Below, piece after piece: positions 7,324 to 16,255 of a stretch of 64,000 bases of DNA. The notes under the pieces were generated by a model that did no database searches, was not told where the DNA came from, and saw only the letters and a list, made by a program, of their open reading frames with translations. A program made the position numbers and the translations under genes. Position 1 is the stretch's first letter, and every line of letters starts with the position of its first letter. The DNA comes from Gemmobacter aquarius (GTDB lineage Bacteria; Pseudomonadota; Alphaproteobacteria; Rhodobacterales; Rhodobacteraceae): NCBI RefSeq assembly GCF_003060865.1, contig NZ_CP028918.1, positions 2,592,001 through 2,656,000 on the forward strand, written 5' to 3'.

Positions 7324-8307
7324 TTAAAGCGAAATCTCGCGCGCCACAGCAAAGGCCGCGTCGATCATCTTCTGCGTGCCCACCGTGAACTCGAGCGGGC
7401 AAGGATAGGCTGCCCCCGTCCGCACGGTCCGACCGAAATTCTCGACCTGCAGTTTGTAATGGTTCGCGCTCGGCCAACGCTCGGAAGTCACCGTCTGCCC
7501 GTTGTGCAGCTCGATCCGCGCTTCCGCGAACAGGTTGGCGTTGAACGGCCCGTTCGCCACCTTGAGCAAACCCTTGTCGCCGTGGAACGTCACCTCCTGC
7601 CGGTTCTGCAGCCGCATCGAGGTCATCGCGGTATAGGTCGCCCGCCCCAGCGGACCCTCAAGGATCGCATCCACCTCGGCCCAGACATCGACGCCGTTCT
7701 CGCGGATCATCCGGCACGACAGGTCCGTAGCCTCGGCCCCTGTCACGAACCGCGCCGAACCATATGTGTAAACCCCGATGTCGCGGATACCGCCGCCGCC
7801 GGTTTCCGGGCGGTTGCGGATGTTCCCCGGCTCGTCCTCGTTGTTGTAACTGAAGAACGCATCCACGTGTTTCAGCTTGCCGATGGCCCCGCCCTGCACC
7901 AGTTCGCGCGCCCTGATCCACTGCGGATGGTGCACGATCATATAGGCCTCGGCCACCAACAGCCCCGACGCATCGCGCGCCGCTATCAACTGGTCGATCT
8001 CGGGCGCCGTCATCGAGATCGGCTTCTCGGTCAACACATGCTTTCCGGCGGCCACCGCCTTCAGCGTCCATTCCACATGCAGATGGTTCGGCAGCGGAAT
8101 GTAAACGGCGTCGATCGTCGGATCGGCCAAGAGGTCGGCGTAGCTCACCTGCTGCAACGAAGGGCAAAAGTCCCACCCCGCAACCGATCCGGGTTTCGAC
8201 GTGCCCAGCGCCACCAACTCGGCGTTCTCGGCCATGTGGATCGCAGGCGCCATATGGTCGCGGGCAAATTTGGCATTGCCAAGAACGCCCCAGCGGACGG
8301 TTTTCAT
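7324..8307 (-). CDS. Gfo/Idh/MocA family NAD(P)-dependent oxidoreductase
   Basis: 327 residues. The Rossmann-type N-terminus MKTVRWGVLGNAKFA carries a shortened G-x-x-G-x-A dinucleotide motif. The family signature LTEKPISM (the EKP motif) follows near residues 94-101, and an AYMIVHHPQW segment corresponds to the substrate-binding region. The C-terminal half is the beta-sheet substrate domain. Members oxidise or reduce sugars, inositols or related polyols; the substrate is not deducible. It lies downstream of the phospholipid operon, separated by the hairpin array at 8378-8487, so it is probably expressed independently. Confidence 0.88.
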   Translation of the reverse strand: MKTVRWGVLGNAKFARDHMAPAIHMAENAELVALGTSKPGSVAGWDFCPSLQQVSYADLLADPTIDAVYIPLPNHLHVEWTLKAVAAGKHVLTEKPISMTAPEIDQLIAARDASGLLVAEAYMIVHHPQWIRARELVQGGAIGKLKHVDAFFSYNNEDEPGNIRNRPETGGGGIRDIGVYTYGSARFVTGAEATDLSCRMIRENGVDVWAEVDAILEGPLGRATYTAMTSMRLQNRQEVTFHGDKGLLKVANGPFNANLFAEARIELHNGQTVTSERWPSANHYKLQVENFGRTVRTGAAYPCPLEFTVGTQKMIDAAFAVAREISL

Positions 8308-8377
8308 CGCGGTTTCCTCCCTGAATTCAATGCGCGGAAGCTACGGGCTGAAGGCCGAACCTGCAAGCGCGCAAGAA

Positions 8378-8487
8378 GCGAACTCTGACACAGAGTTCGC
8401 GCCGGAGTTTGACGCAAACTCCGCTGCCCCACCCGCAGCGCCCGATTTCTGCGTCAGAAATCGCCGCGGAATTTGCGTCAAATTCCG
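8378..8487. repeat. Array of four perfect hairpins with 3-nt loops (plus a fifth minor one)
   Basis: Four consecutive perfect inverted repeats occur between the pmtA stop and the Gfo/Idh start. The first is at 8378-8400 (10-bp stem, loop ACA), then 8403-8423 (9-bp stem CGGAGTTTG, loop ACG), 8443-8463 (9-bp stem CGATTTCTG, loop CGT) and 8467-8487 (9-bp stem CGGAATTTG, loop CGT). A smaller CGCTGC/GCAGCG stem (8422-8440) lies between the second and third. The stems contain A/T unlike the surrounding DNA. The array sits directly after pmtA (8-bp gap), which suggests a transcription terminator or transcript-end stabiliser. Similar pairs occur at 32623-32687 and 60357-60403. Confidence 0.75.
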
Positions 8488-8495
8488 TCCCCGCC

Positions 8496-9119
8496 TCAGT
8501 CTTTCCGCAACCGCAGCAAGGTCATCATGCCAAAGGGCGGCAAATGCGCCTCTTCGACAAGCGTCAGCCCGTGCGTGCCCAGCACGACCGACCGCTCGAA
8601 ATCCGAATGCCAGCCGATCAGGTCTGCCAAAGGGGCCGCCACCTGTTCAAGCCATGCAAGCGCCCCTCGTTCCGCCGGATCGCGCGCGAAGTGGTTCACC
8701 ACCAGCAGCGTGCCCCCCGGTCGCAACACCCGCACCATCTCGGCCATCACCCGCTCGGGCTCGGGCACCACGGACATGATATGCATCGCCGCCACAGCGT
8801 CGAACGACCCGTCCGCGAACTCCATCTTCCGCGCATCCATCTCGCGCAGGTCGCGCACATGGGCCAGCCCCTGCTCGGCCACCTTCGCACGCGCCTTCTC
8901 CAGCATCTCGGCCGAGGCATCGATCCCCGTCACCTCGACGCCCGCCCCGTATTGCGGCAGGGAAAGCCCCGTGCCCACGCCGACCTCCAGCACGCGGCCC
9001 CCCAGCCCGTTCAGCACCGAAACCGCACGACTGCGCCCCGCTCCGGTGATCCGGCCAAAGGTCAGGTCATAGACCGGTGCCCACAGGGCATAGGATTTGC
9101 GAACCGCTTGGATATCCAT
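8496..9119 (-). CDS. pmtA: Phosphatidylethanolamine N-methyltransferase (PmtA type)
   Basis: 207 residues, a class I SAM-dependent methyltransferase. The SAM-binding motif I is LEVGVGTGLSL near residues 45-55, the acidic loop is GIDASAEML, and MDARKMEF and LRPGGTLLVVNHF follow. Size and sequence fit the Rhodobacter-type PmtA, which methylates phosphatidylethanolamine three times to phosphatidylcholine at the inner membrane. Context supports it: it follows pssA by 1 bp and psd lies before that, so all three likely form one operon for PE/PC synthesis. Without context it could be called only a generic methyltransferase. Confidence 0.85.
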   Translation of the reverse strand: MDIQAVRKSYALWAPVYDLTFGRITGAGRSRAVSVLNGLGGRVLEVGVGTGLSLPQYGAGVEVTGIDASAEMLEKARAKVAEQGLAHVRDLREMDARKMEFADGSFDAVAAMHIMSVVPEPERVMAEMVRVLRPGGTLLVVNHFARDPAERGALAWLEQVAAPLADLIGWHSDFERSVVLGTHGLTLVEEAHLPPFGMMTLLRLRKD

Positions 9120-9120
9120 C

Positions 9121-9885
9121 TCAGCCAGCCTTCCGTTGCGCCCTCTCGCGCTGCCACAGGAACCCGATCGCGACCAGATAGGCCACCGCCAGCCCCAGCA
9201 GGGTCACCCATGGATAGGTCAGCAACGCCGCCACGACCGCAGCCCCGCCGACCAGAATATACTTCGCATATTCCGCATAGACCGTCACACGTTTGAGCGA
9301 CGGCGTCCGGATGCGGCTGATCATCAACGCCCCCATCGCCACCATCCAGATCGCGATTGCCACGCCCGGAATGTGCAGCCCGCCGTAAAAGGTGAACGAA
9401 AGATACATCGGCGCCAACACCAGCATCGCCCCCGCAGGGCTTGGAACACCGATGAACGTGGTGCGTTCCGCAGCCTCCTGGCCCTGAACCGCCGCCTTGT
9501 TGCCGACATTGAACCGCGCCAGCCGCAACATGCAGCACACGGCATAGATCAAGGCCGCGATCCAGCCGAGCGAGGCTTCCCCGTCCAGCCCCCAGAAGTA
9601 CAATACAAGCGCAGGCGTGACCCCGAAATTGACGAAATCGCCCAAGCTGTCCAACTCGGCCCCGATGGCGCTTTCCGATTTCAGCATCCGCGCCAGCCGC
9701 CCGTCGAGCGCATCGAGCGCCGCCGCCAGACCGATCAGCGCAATCGCCGTGGCGAACCGCCCCTCCACCGCAAAGCGGATCGCGGTCAGTCCCGAACACA
9801 GGCCAAGGATCGACACGAGGTTCGGCACAAGCTGCAGGATATGCAGCTTCTTGCGCGGCGCGGGCTGGTTGTGCGGTGCTTCCAC
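9121..9885 (-). CDS. pssA: CDP-diacylglycerol--serine O-phosphatidyltransferase
   Basis: 254 residues from a GTG start at 9885, giving MEAPHNQPAPRKKLHILQLV; the frame is open further upstream but only through the psd gene, so longer forms are unlikely. The CDP-alcohol phosphatidyltransferase signature is visible as DALDGRLARML followed by ELDSLGDFVNFGVTPA. Several membrane segments follow, as expected for the integral-membrane PssA type. It transfers a phosphatidyl group from CDP-diacylglycerol to serine, making phosphatidylserine for Psd. It starts 5 bp after the psd stop and ends 1 bp before pmtA. Confidence 0.93.
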   Translation of the reverse strand: MEAPHNQPAPRKKLHILQLVPNLVSILGLCSGLTAIRFAVEGRFATAIALIGLAAALDALDGRLARMLKSESAIGAELDSLGDFVNFGVTPALVLYFWGLDGEASLGWIAALIYAVCCMLRLARFNVGNKAAVQGQEAAERTTFIGVPSPAGAMLVLAPMYLSFTFYGGLHIPGVAIAIWMVAMGALMISRIRTPSLKRVTVYAEYAKYILVGGAAVVAALLTYPWVTLLGLAVAYLVAIGFLWQRERAQRKAG

Positions 9886-9890
9886 CTGGC

Positions 9891-10583
9891 TTACTCCATC
9901 CGCGCCATGCGCTGGGGTGCCGCCTGCCCCAGAACGGCAATCACCGTCTCGCCCGCCACGCAATTCTGGCCCAGCGCCACCTGCGGCTCCACGCCGTCCG
10001 GCAGATAGATGTCCAGCCGCGACCCGAAACGGATCAGCCCGAACCGCTCGCCGGTCCGCAGGTCCTGCCCCTTGGCCGCGAAACACACGATCCGCCGCGC
10101 CACCAGCCCCGCGATCTGCACCACGGCGATAGACCGCCCGTCCGCCATGTCGATCCGCAGCGAATTGCGTTCGTTGTCGATAGACGCCTTGTCCATCGCC
10201 GCATTGAAGAACTTGCCCGGACGATAGGCGATTTCCGCCACCTTTCCGGCAATCGGCGCGCGGTTCACATGGCAGTTGAACACCGACATGAACACCGAAA
10301 CGCGCATCAGCGCCTCAGGCGCCATGCCCAGCTCCGGCGGCGGCACCGCCCGCTCGATCAGGGACACCACACCATCGGCTGGCGACACCATCAGCCCCGC
10401 ATTCAGCGGCACCGCGCGCTTGGGATCGCGGAAGAAATAATAGCACCAGACCGTCAGCCCCACCCCGACCCAGCCAAGCGGCTCCCAGAGCCACATCAGC
10501 AACAGCGCCACCACCGCGAAAGCCGCGACAAAGGGATACCCCTCGCGGTGCATGGGTTTGATAAAAGTCTCGAGCATCGTCAT
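9891..10583 (-). CDS. psd: Phosphatidylserine decarboxylase proenzyme
   Basis: 230 residues, matching the short, archaeal-type Psd of alphaproteobacteria. An N-terminal membrane segment (about residues 17-48) anchors it. Conserved blocks are [20 protein letters not shown] and, near the C-terminus, RFGSRLD, whose Gly-Ser is the expected self-cleavage site that generates the pyruvoyl group. It converts phosphatidylserine to phosphatidylethanolamine. First gene of the psd-pssA-pmtA operon; two candidate ATGs lie six bases apart (MTMLE). Confidence 0.95.
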   Translation of the reverse strand: MTMLETFIKPMHREGYPFVAAFAVVALLLMWLWEPLGWVGVGLTVWCYYFFRDPKRAVPLNAGLMVSPADGVVSLIERAVPPPELGMAPEALMRVSVFMSVFNCHVNRAPIAGKVAEIAYRPGKFFNAAMDKASIDNERNSLRIDMADGRSIAVVQIAGLVARRIVCFAAKGQDLRTGERFGLIRFGSRLDIYLPDGVEPQVALGQNCVAGETVIAVLGQAAPQRMARME

Positions 10584-10766
10584 CAGGCATCACCTCGGTT
10601 CAGGGCGTCGTAGCCGCAGGCACCCGTTCGGACAACCGCAAACGACGCTTCATCACAAGAAAGCGTCACCGCCGGAACCCGTTCCGCCCGCCACGCCCGT
10701 CACCGCCCCAGATAGACCAAACTACCCCGCCCGACCACCCTATCCGACCGCCCCGCCCGTCCACCT

Positions 10767-10797
10767 AAACCGCAAGACCAAGCCCCGCCTGCGGTTT
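10767..10797 (-). terminator. Possible terminator of the acyl-CoA synthetase gene
   Basis: Perfect 8-bp inverted repeat AAACCGCA/TGCGGTTT (10767-10774 with 10790-10797), 7 bp downstream of the acyl-CoA synthetase stop on the minus strand. No T-run follows, so a terminator role is only likely by position. Confidence 0.4.
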
Positions 10798-10804
10798 GGT
10801 CGCG

Positions 10805-12688
10805 CTAGACCCGCTCCCAGCCTCCGGCGAACTGCCCCAGAACCGCCTGCAAGCGGCCTTCCTCGGGCGGCGGGCACGACACCTGCGCCACCAGACCACG
10901 CTTCTTGTCCTCGACCACCGCCGCCACGCGGGCCGTCAGACCCGCCTCGGCCAAAGCCTCGTCATAGACGCGGGTGATGGCACGGCGGCGCAAGTCGGGC
11001 TTGAACACCTTGCCCACCGCAGTCTTGGGCAATTCGGCCAGCACCTCGACATGTTTCGGCACGGCGGCGCGTTCGGTGATGTGACCTTGGGCAAAGGCCA
11101 GCAATTCTGCCGCGGGCACATCGCGCCCCGCCACCAGTTCGACATAGGCGCAAGGCAGCTCTCCGGCATGGGCGTCGGGCTGGCCGATCGCGCCGACCAT
11201 CGCCACCGCCTCGTGCTTCAAAAGCGCCTCCTCGATCGTGGCGGGGTCGATGTTATGACCGCCGCGAATGATCAGGTCCTTGGCGCGGCCCGTGATGAAC
11301 AGATAGCCCTCGGCGTCCAGCCGCCCCAGATCGCCGGTCCGCAAAAAGCGCCCTTCAGCGAACAGATCGCGGTTCTTGTCGACCTCGGTATAGGTCGACC
11401 CCTCGAACACCCCGGGCCCCGCGACACAGATCTCGCCGACCTCGTCCACCGCACATTCGCGGAACCCGTCAGCCGCCTTTTGCAAGATGCGTACATGGGT
11501 ATGGGGAAAGGGCAAGCCGACCGACCCGATCTTCTTGGTCCCGCCCGGCGGGTTCACCGCCACCAGACAGGTGCATTCGGTCAGCCCGTAGCCTTCGACC
11601 GTCTCGATCCCCGTGGCCTTGAGAAAGCGCGAATACACCTCGACCGGCATCGCCGCCGATCCGGAAAAGGCGTTCTTCAGCGTCGAGATATCCGCGTTGA
11701 TCGGGCGCTGCACCAAGGCGGCAAGCGCTGTCGGAACGGTGATCAGATAGGTGCATTTCCACCGCTCGACCAGCTTCCACAGGTTGTCCATCACCCCCGC
11801 ACCGCGATAGCCCGCAGGCGTCGGAAACACCACATGCGCCCCCGACGCGATCATCGACATCAAAATCGGATAGGCCGCAAAGACGTGAAACAGCGGCAAG
11901 GGGCACATCACCACATCCGTCTCGCGGAACAACAGCCGCGCCCCGAGCCAGCCGTTATAGACCATCCCCGAAACCTTGTGCTGCGCCACCTTGGGCATCC
12001 CCGTGGTGCCGCCGGTGTGGAAATAGGCGGCAACGCGGTCGGCCTGACCATCGACGAAATCCAGCGCATCCGCCCGCTGCGCCGCCGCCTCGCGGGCAAA
12101 ATCCTTGATGACGGCCGTGTGGTGTACGGGGTTCTTCGGCCGCACCAGCGGCACGATCCACGCCTTCGGCGGCGCGAGATAGGGCACGAGGTCCACTTCC
12201 AGCACGACCGTGACCCCCGGCGCATGGCGCACCGATTCCGCAACCTTCTGCGCGATGTCGGTCTTGGGAAAGGCCTTCAGCGTGACCACGACCTTGGCCT
12301 TGGTCTCGCGCAGGATGGCGCTGATCTGTTCGGCCTCCAGAAGCGGGTTGATCGGGTTCACGATCCCCGCCATCGCGCCGCCCAGCAGCACGACAGCCGT
12401 CTCGAGGCAATTGGGCAGCACATAGGCGACCACATCCCCTTCGGCCACGCCAAGGCTGCGGAACAGGTTCGCCGCCTGCGTCGACCGGGCAAAAAGCGCG
12501 TCCCATGTCAGGGTCATCGCCTTGTCCTTCGGGCCGGACAAAAGCTGGTAACTGATCGCGGGCCGCGCCCCGTGGGCATCGCGCGCGCGGCGCAGAAAGC
12601 TGTGCATCGACCGTGGCATGTCGCGGTCTTCCCACGGCATTTCACCCTCGATCGCCTTCAGATCCGCCAGATTGGCGAAAAGTCCCAT
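10805..12688 (-). CDS. AMP-forming acyl-CoA synthetase
   Basis: 627 residues from the ATG at 12688, which has GGAGGGG a few bases upstream; the open frame extends 26 codons further but without a better start. The adenylate-forming signature YFHTGGTTGMPK is present, followed by GYGLTECT, TGDLGRLD and the C-terminal hinge region with AVGKVFKPDL, where the catalytic lysine is expected. Such enzymes activate a fatty or aromatic acid to its CoA thioester with ATP. The chain-length preference cannot be read. It stands alone between the phospholipid operon and the ABC exporter. Confidence 0.9.
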   Translation of the reverse strand: MGLFANLADLKAIEGEMPWEDRDMPRSMHSFLRRARDAHGARPAISYQLLSGPKDKAMTLTWDALFARSTQAANLFRSLGVAEGDVVAYVLPNCLETAVVLLGGAMAGIVNPINPLLEAEQISAILRETKAKVVVTLKAFPKTDIAQKVAESVRHAPGVTVVLEVDLVPYLAPPKAWIVPLVRPKNPVHHTAVIKDFAREAAAQRADALDFVDGQADRVAAYFHTGGTTGMPKVAQHKVSGMVYNGWLGARLLFRETDVVMCPLPLFHVFAAYPILMSMIASGAHVVFPTPAGYRGAGVMDNLWKLVERWKCTYLITVPTALAALVQRPINADISTLKNAFSGSAAMPVEVYSRFLKATGIETVEGYGLTECTCLVAVNPPGGTKKIGSVGLPFPHTHVRILQKAADGFRECAVDEVGEICVAGPGVFEGSTYTEVDKNRDLFAEGRFLRTGDLGRLDAEGYLFITGRAKDLIIRGGHNIDPATIEEALLKHEAVAMVGAIGQPDAHAGELPCAYVELVAGRDVPAAELLAFAQGHITERAAVPKHVEVLAELPKTAVGKVFKPDLRRRAITRVYDEALAEAGLTARVAAVVEDKKRGLVAQVSCPPPEEGRLQAVLGQFAGGWERV

Positions 12689-12790
12689 GGTGTCCCCTCC
12701 CATACCGGCCCCGCGTGTTCCCGCAGGTGCCGCTGCGAACATGGGGACAAACAAAGCGCCCTGCAAGACCGCGCCAAAAGCGGGACGCAG

Positions 12791-12838
12791 CGTCAGCCCG
12801 CCCCGCCGTCAGCCCGCCACGCCGTCAGCCCGCCCTTA
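12791..12838. repeat. Three tandem 16-bp units after the ABC exporter gene
   Basis: CGTCAGCCCGCCMCGC is repeated at 12791-12806, 12807-12822 and 12823-12838 (the third unit diverges in its last bases). A further short repeat, TACGCCTGCCCG, occurs at 12836-12847 and 12852-12863, the latter including the ABC exporter's stop codon. This looks like recent slippage or unequal exchange at the gene's 3' end. Confidence 0.7.
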
Positions 12839-12851
12839 CGCCTGCCCGCCG

Positions 12852-14630
12852 CTACGCCTGCCCGTCAGTGAACTGCAACCGCGCCAACCGCGCATAAAGC
12901 CCGCCCTCGGCCACCAGCGCGTCATGCGTGCCAACCGCCACGATCCGCCCGTGATCGAACACCACGATCCGGTCCGCCCGCTTCACCGTAGCCAGCCTGT
13001 GCGCCACGACCAGCGTTGTGCGCCCTTCCGACAGGCTTTCCACCGCCGCCTGCACCGCCCGCTCGCTTTCGGCATCGAGCGCGCTCGTCGCCTCGTCCAG
13101 CAGCAGCACCTTGGCATCGCGCAGGATCGCCCGCGCAATCGCCACCCGCTGCTTTTGCCCGCCCGACAGCATCACACCACGCTCGCCCAGCCAGGTGTCA
13201 TAGCCCTGCGGCAGGGCTGCCAGAAAATCATGCGCCGCCGCCGCCTTTGCCGCCGCTTCCACCTCGGCATCGGTGGCATCGGGCCGCCCGAAGCGGATGT
13301 TCTCGCGGGCCGAAGCGGCAAAGATCACCGGATCTTGCGGCACCAGCGCGATGGCACGGCGGAAATCGGCCCGCTCCATGTCGCGCAGGTCGATCCCGTC
13401 AAACCGCACCGCCCCCGATTGCGGATCGTAAAACCGCATCAAAAGCTGCAAGATCGTGGTCTTGCCGGCCCCCGAAGGCCCGACCAGCGCCACCGTCTCG
13501 CCGGGGCGCACCACCAGCGAAACGCCCATCAACGCCGAAACCTCTGGCCGCGCCGGATACCGGAAGGTCACATCGTCGAACACGATCTCGCCCCGCACGG
13601 GCCGCGCAAGCAGCTTCGGCGCCGCCGGATCGTTCACCGTGTCATCGGTCGCCAGCATCTCGACCAACCGCTCGGTCGCCCCCGCGGCCCGCTGCACCTC
13701 GCCCCAAATCTCCGACAGCGCCCCCACGGCCCCCGCCACCAGAACGGCATAGATGACGAACTGCACCAATTCGCCCGGCGTCATCTCGCCCGCACGCACA
13801 TCGCGCGCGCCGATCCACAGCACGCCCACGATCCCGGTAAAGGTCAGGAAGATCACGATCACCGTCATCAGCGACCGCACCTTCACCCGCGTCTGCGCCG
13901 ACCGGTAGGCCTTCTCCGTCACTTCCGCAAAAGCCGCCCGCGTCTGCCCCTCATGCGTAAAGGCCTGCACCGTCTGCACCGCCGACAGCGCCTCGGATGC
14001 AGACCCGCTCGACGCCGCGATCCAATCCTGATTCTCGCGGCTCAGCACCCGCAACCGCCGCCCCAGCACCACGATCGGCACCACGATGGCCGGCACGATC
14101 AGCAACACCAGCCCCGTCAACTTGGCCGAGGTCAGCATCAGCAGCACCAGCCCCCCCACCAGCATCAGCACGTTACGCAAGGCGACCGAAACCGAAGACC
14201 CGATCAACGACAGGATCAGCGTCGTGTCCGTGGTGATCCGGCTCAACACCTCGCCCGTCAGCAAGCGTTCATAAAACGCCGGAGACATCCCCATCACACG
14301 GTCGAACAGCGCCCGACGGATATCGGCCACCACCCGTTCGCCCAGACGGGTGACAAAGTAATACCGCACTCCCGTGCCGATCGCCAAAAGCGCCGCGATC
14401 ACCAGCGCCGCGCCGAAATACTGGTCGAGCAGCCCGACATCCTGATTGAACCCGTCCACCACCCGACGCACCGCAAGCGGCAAGGTCAGGCTCATCCCCG
14501 CCGTTACCACCAGCGCGACCGAGGCAAGCACCGTCATTGCGCGATAAGGCCGCAGGAAAGGCATCAGCCCCCGCAGCGCCCCCACCTTCTTCGAGGCGGG
14601 CCTGTCGATGATCGTGTCGTTGCGGGCCAT
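12852..14630 (-). CDS. ABC exporter, fused membrane and ATPase domains (MsbA-like)
   Basis: 592 residues. The N-terminal half is an ABC transporter type 1 membrane domain with about six hydrophobic segments (residues ~30-310). The C-terminal ATPase has Walker A GPSGAGKTT, the signature LSGGQKQR and Walker B/D-loop LLLDEATSALD followed by the H-loop VVAHRL. It works as a homodimeric exporter in the inner membrane; substrates of this broad family include lipids, lipopolysaccharide precursors and drugs. It is a single gene with no partner nearby. The stop is TAG within a short repeat region. Confidence 0.92.
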   Translation of the reverse strand: MARNDTIIDRPASKKVGALRGLMPFLRPYRAMTVLASVALVVTAGMSLTLPLAVRRVVDGFNQDVGLLDQYFGAALVIAALLAIGTGVRYYFVTRLGERVVADIRRALFDRVMGMSPAFYERLLTGEVLSRITTDTTLILSLIGSSVSVALRNVLMLVGGLVLLMLTSAKLTGLVLLIVPAIVVPIVVLGRRLRVLSRENQDWIAASSGSASEALSAVQTVQAFTHEGQTRAAFAEVTEKAYRSAQTRVKVRSLMTVIVIFLTFTGIVGVLWIGARDVRAGEMTPGELVQFVIYAVLVAGAVGALSEIWGEVQRAAGATERLVEMLATDDTVNDPAAPKLLARPVRGEIVFDDVTFRYPARPEVSALMGVSLVVRPGETVALVGPSGAGKTTILQLLMRFYDPQSGAVRFDGIDLRDMERADFRRAIALVPQDPVIFAASARENIRFGRPDATDAEVEAAAKAAAAHDFLAALPQGYDTWLGERGVMLSGGQKQRVAIARAILRDAKVLLLDEATSALDAESERAVQAAVESLSEGRTTLVVAHRLATVKRADRIVVFDHGRIVAVGTHDALVAEGGLYARLARLQFTDGQA

Positions 14631-14753
14631 ACTTTTTCCTGTCCACTGCGCCCGCAGGGTTTAGCACCGCCACGCGCACGGGCAAGCGCAGGCTTTGTCG
14701 CGCCCCCTACCCCGCAGCCCCCCCATGTGCCACCATGGCCGGCGGAGGCCCCC

Positions 14754-15431
14754 ATGATCACCACGCTCGTCTTCGACGCCTATGGCACGCTTTTCGACAT
14801 CACATCCGCCGCCCGCCGCGCCGCAACGGAAGCGGGGGGCGAGGCTTTGGCGCAGGCTTGGCCCCGTCTGGCTGCCGATTGGCGGCGAAAACAGCTCGAA
14901 TACACTTGGCTCCGCACCATGACCGGAACCTATGCCGATTTCGCCACCGTCACGGCGCAATCGCTCGACTGGGCGCTCGATGCCCACAACCTGCGCGACC
15001 CCGCTCTGCGCGCAAGGCTCCTTTCGCTATACGAAGAATTGAACACCTTCCCCGAAGTGCCCGAGGTTCTGGCCAACCTCAAAGCCTCGGGCTACCGCCT
15101 CGCGATCCTGTCGAACGGCACGCCCGCGATGCTGGACGCCGCGACAAAGGCCGCAGGACTCGCCGATGCGTTCAACGCGATCCTCTCGGTCGACCCCCTG
15201 CGCCTCTACAAACCCGCCCATCAGGTCTACGCGCTGGTCGAACGCCACCTCGGCGCGAAACCCGCCCAAACCCTCTTCGTATCGTCGAACGGATGGGACA
15301 TAGCAGGCGCCGCCCATTTCGGCCTCTGGACCGCATGGGTCAACCGCGCGAACGATCCCGTCGACCGTCTTGCACAAACGCCGGTCCACAGCATCCCCGA
15401 CCTCACCCACCTCGCACGGCTTTTGCAATGA
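14754..15431 (+). CDS. Haloacid dehalogenase type II
   Basis: 225 residues, the normal length of L-2-haloacid dehalogenases. The HAD nucleophile motif is DAYGTLFD (Asp8), motif II is LSNGTPAML, the lysine block is LYKPAHQVY and the last motif is SSNGWDIAGA. The SSNGWD form is typical of dehalogenase type II rather than generic HAD phosphatases. The enzyme hydrolyses (S)-2-haloacids to (R)-2-hydroxy acids. Start ATG 14754 with GGAGG at 14744-14748. The next gene starts inside its stop codon (ATGA overlap), so the two are translationally coupled. Confidence 0.9.
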   Translation: MITTLVFDAYGTLFDITSAARRAATEAGGEALAQAWPRLAADWRRKQLEYTWLRTMTGTYADFATVTAQSLDWALDAHNLRDPALRARLLSLYEELNTFPEVPEVLANLKASGYRLAILSNGTPAMLDAATKAAGLADAFNAILSVDPLRLYKPAHQVYALVERHLGAKPAQTLFVSSNGWDIAGAAHFGLWTAWVNRANDPVDRLAQTPVHSIPDLTHLARLLQ

Positions 15432-16255
15432 CCGACTTCTTCCACACCCCCGACGGCACGCGCCTCGCCTATTCCGACCAAGGCGAAGGCCTCCCCCTCC
15501 TGTGCCTGTCCGGCCTCACCCGCACGATGGGCGATTTCGACTACCTCGCCCCCCACTTGCCGCCCCTTCGCCTCATCCGCATGGATTACCGCGGCCGCGG
15601 CCAAAGCCAATGGACGGGGGCCGCCACCTACACCATCCCGCAGGAAGCCGCCGACGCGATCGCCCTCCTCGACCACCTGCAAATCCCCAAGGCCGCGATC
15701 CTCGGCACCTCGCGCGGCGGGCTGATCGGCATGGCCCTCGCCGCCACTGCCAAGGCACGCCTGATCGGCCTCTGCCTCAACGACATCGGCCCGGTCATCG
15801 ACCGCGAAGGGCTGGTCCGCATCGGCGAATACATCGGCCGCAACCCCGCCCCGAAAACCCACACCGCGCTGGCAACAGCCTACCCCGAATGGATGCCCGG
15901 CTTCGCCAATGTCCCGCACAGCCGCTGGCTGGCCGAAGCCCGGCTCCACTACACCGAACCCCCCCAAGGCCTGCGCGTCACCTACGACCCCGCGCTGCGC
16001 GATGCCTTCCTTTCCGGCCTCAATGCCGCGCCCGCAGACCTGTGGCCCCTGTTCGATGCCTGCGCGGGCCTCCCCCTCGCCCTGATCCGGGGCGCGAACT
16101 CCGACCTTCTCTCGCCCGAAACCACCGCCGAAATGCAGCGCCGCCGCCCCGACATGATCTTCGCTTCCGTCCCCGACCGCGCCCACATCCCGTTCCTCGA
16201 CGAAGCCGAAAGCCTGACCGCGATCCATGCCTTCCTGAAAGCCTGCACGCCATGA
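15428..16255 (+). CDS. Alpha/beta hydrolase
   Basis: 275 residues starting at ATG 15428, overlapping the dehalogenase stop by 4 bp. Alpha/beta-hydrolase features: the oxyanion region LCLSGLTRTMGDF, MDYRGRGQS, the nucleophile elbow GTSRGG, a late acid in IRGANSDLLS and the catalytic His in VPDRAHIPFLDE. Substrate unknown; the family includes esterases, lactonases and C-C hydrolases. Its 3' end has been duplicated: a degraded copy of its last ~40 codons lies at the end of the ORF at 16252-16521. Confidence 0.85.
   Translation: MTDFFHTPDGTRLAYSDQGEGLPLLCLSGLTRTMGDFDYLAPHLPPLRLIRMDYRGRGQSQWTGAATYTIPQEAADAIALLDHLQIPKAAILGTSRGGLIGMALAATAKARLIGLCLNDIGPVIDREGLVRIGEYIGRNPAPKTHTALATAYPEWMPGFANVPHSRWLAEARLHYTEPPQGLRVTYDPALRDAFLSGLNAAPADLWPLFDACAGLPLALIRGANSDLLSPETTAEMQRRRPDMIFASVPDRAHIPFLDEAESLTAIHAFLKACTP

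Noticed and set aside
9886..10086. N-terminal extension of pssA
   Set aside because: The frame is open only because it lies within psd; the family start is at the GTG 9885.
12618..15431. Very long plus-strand open frame read through the ABC exporter gene
   Set aside because: The first ~700 codons are antisense to the exporter and rich in Arg/His/Pro. Only the last 225 codons (HAD dehalogenase) are real.
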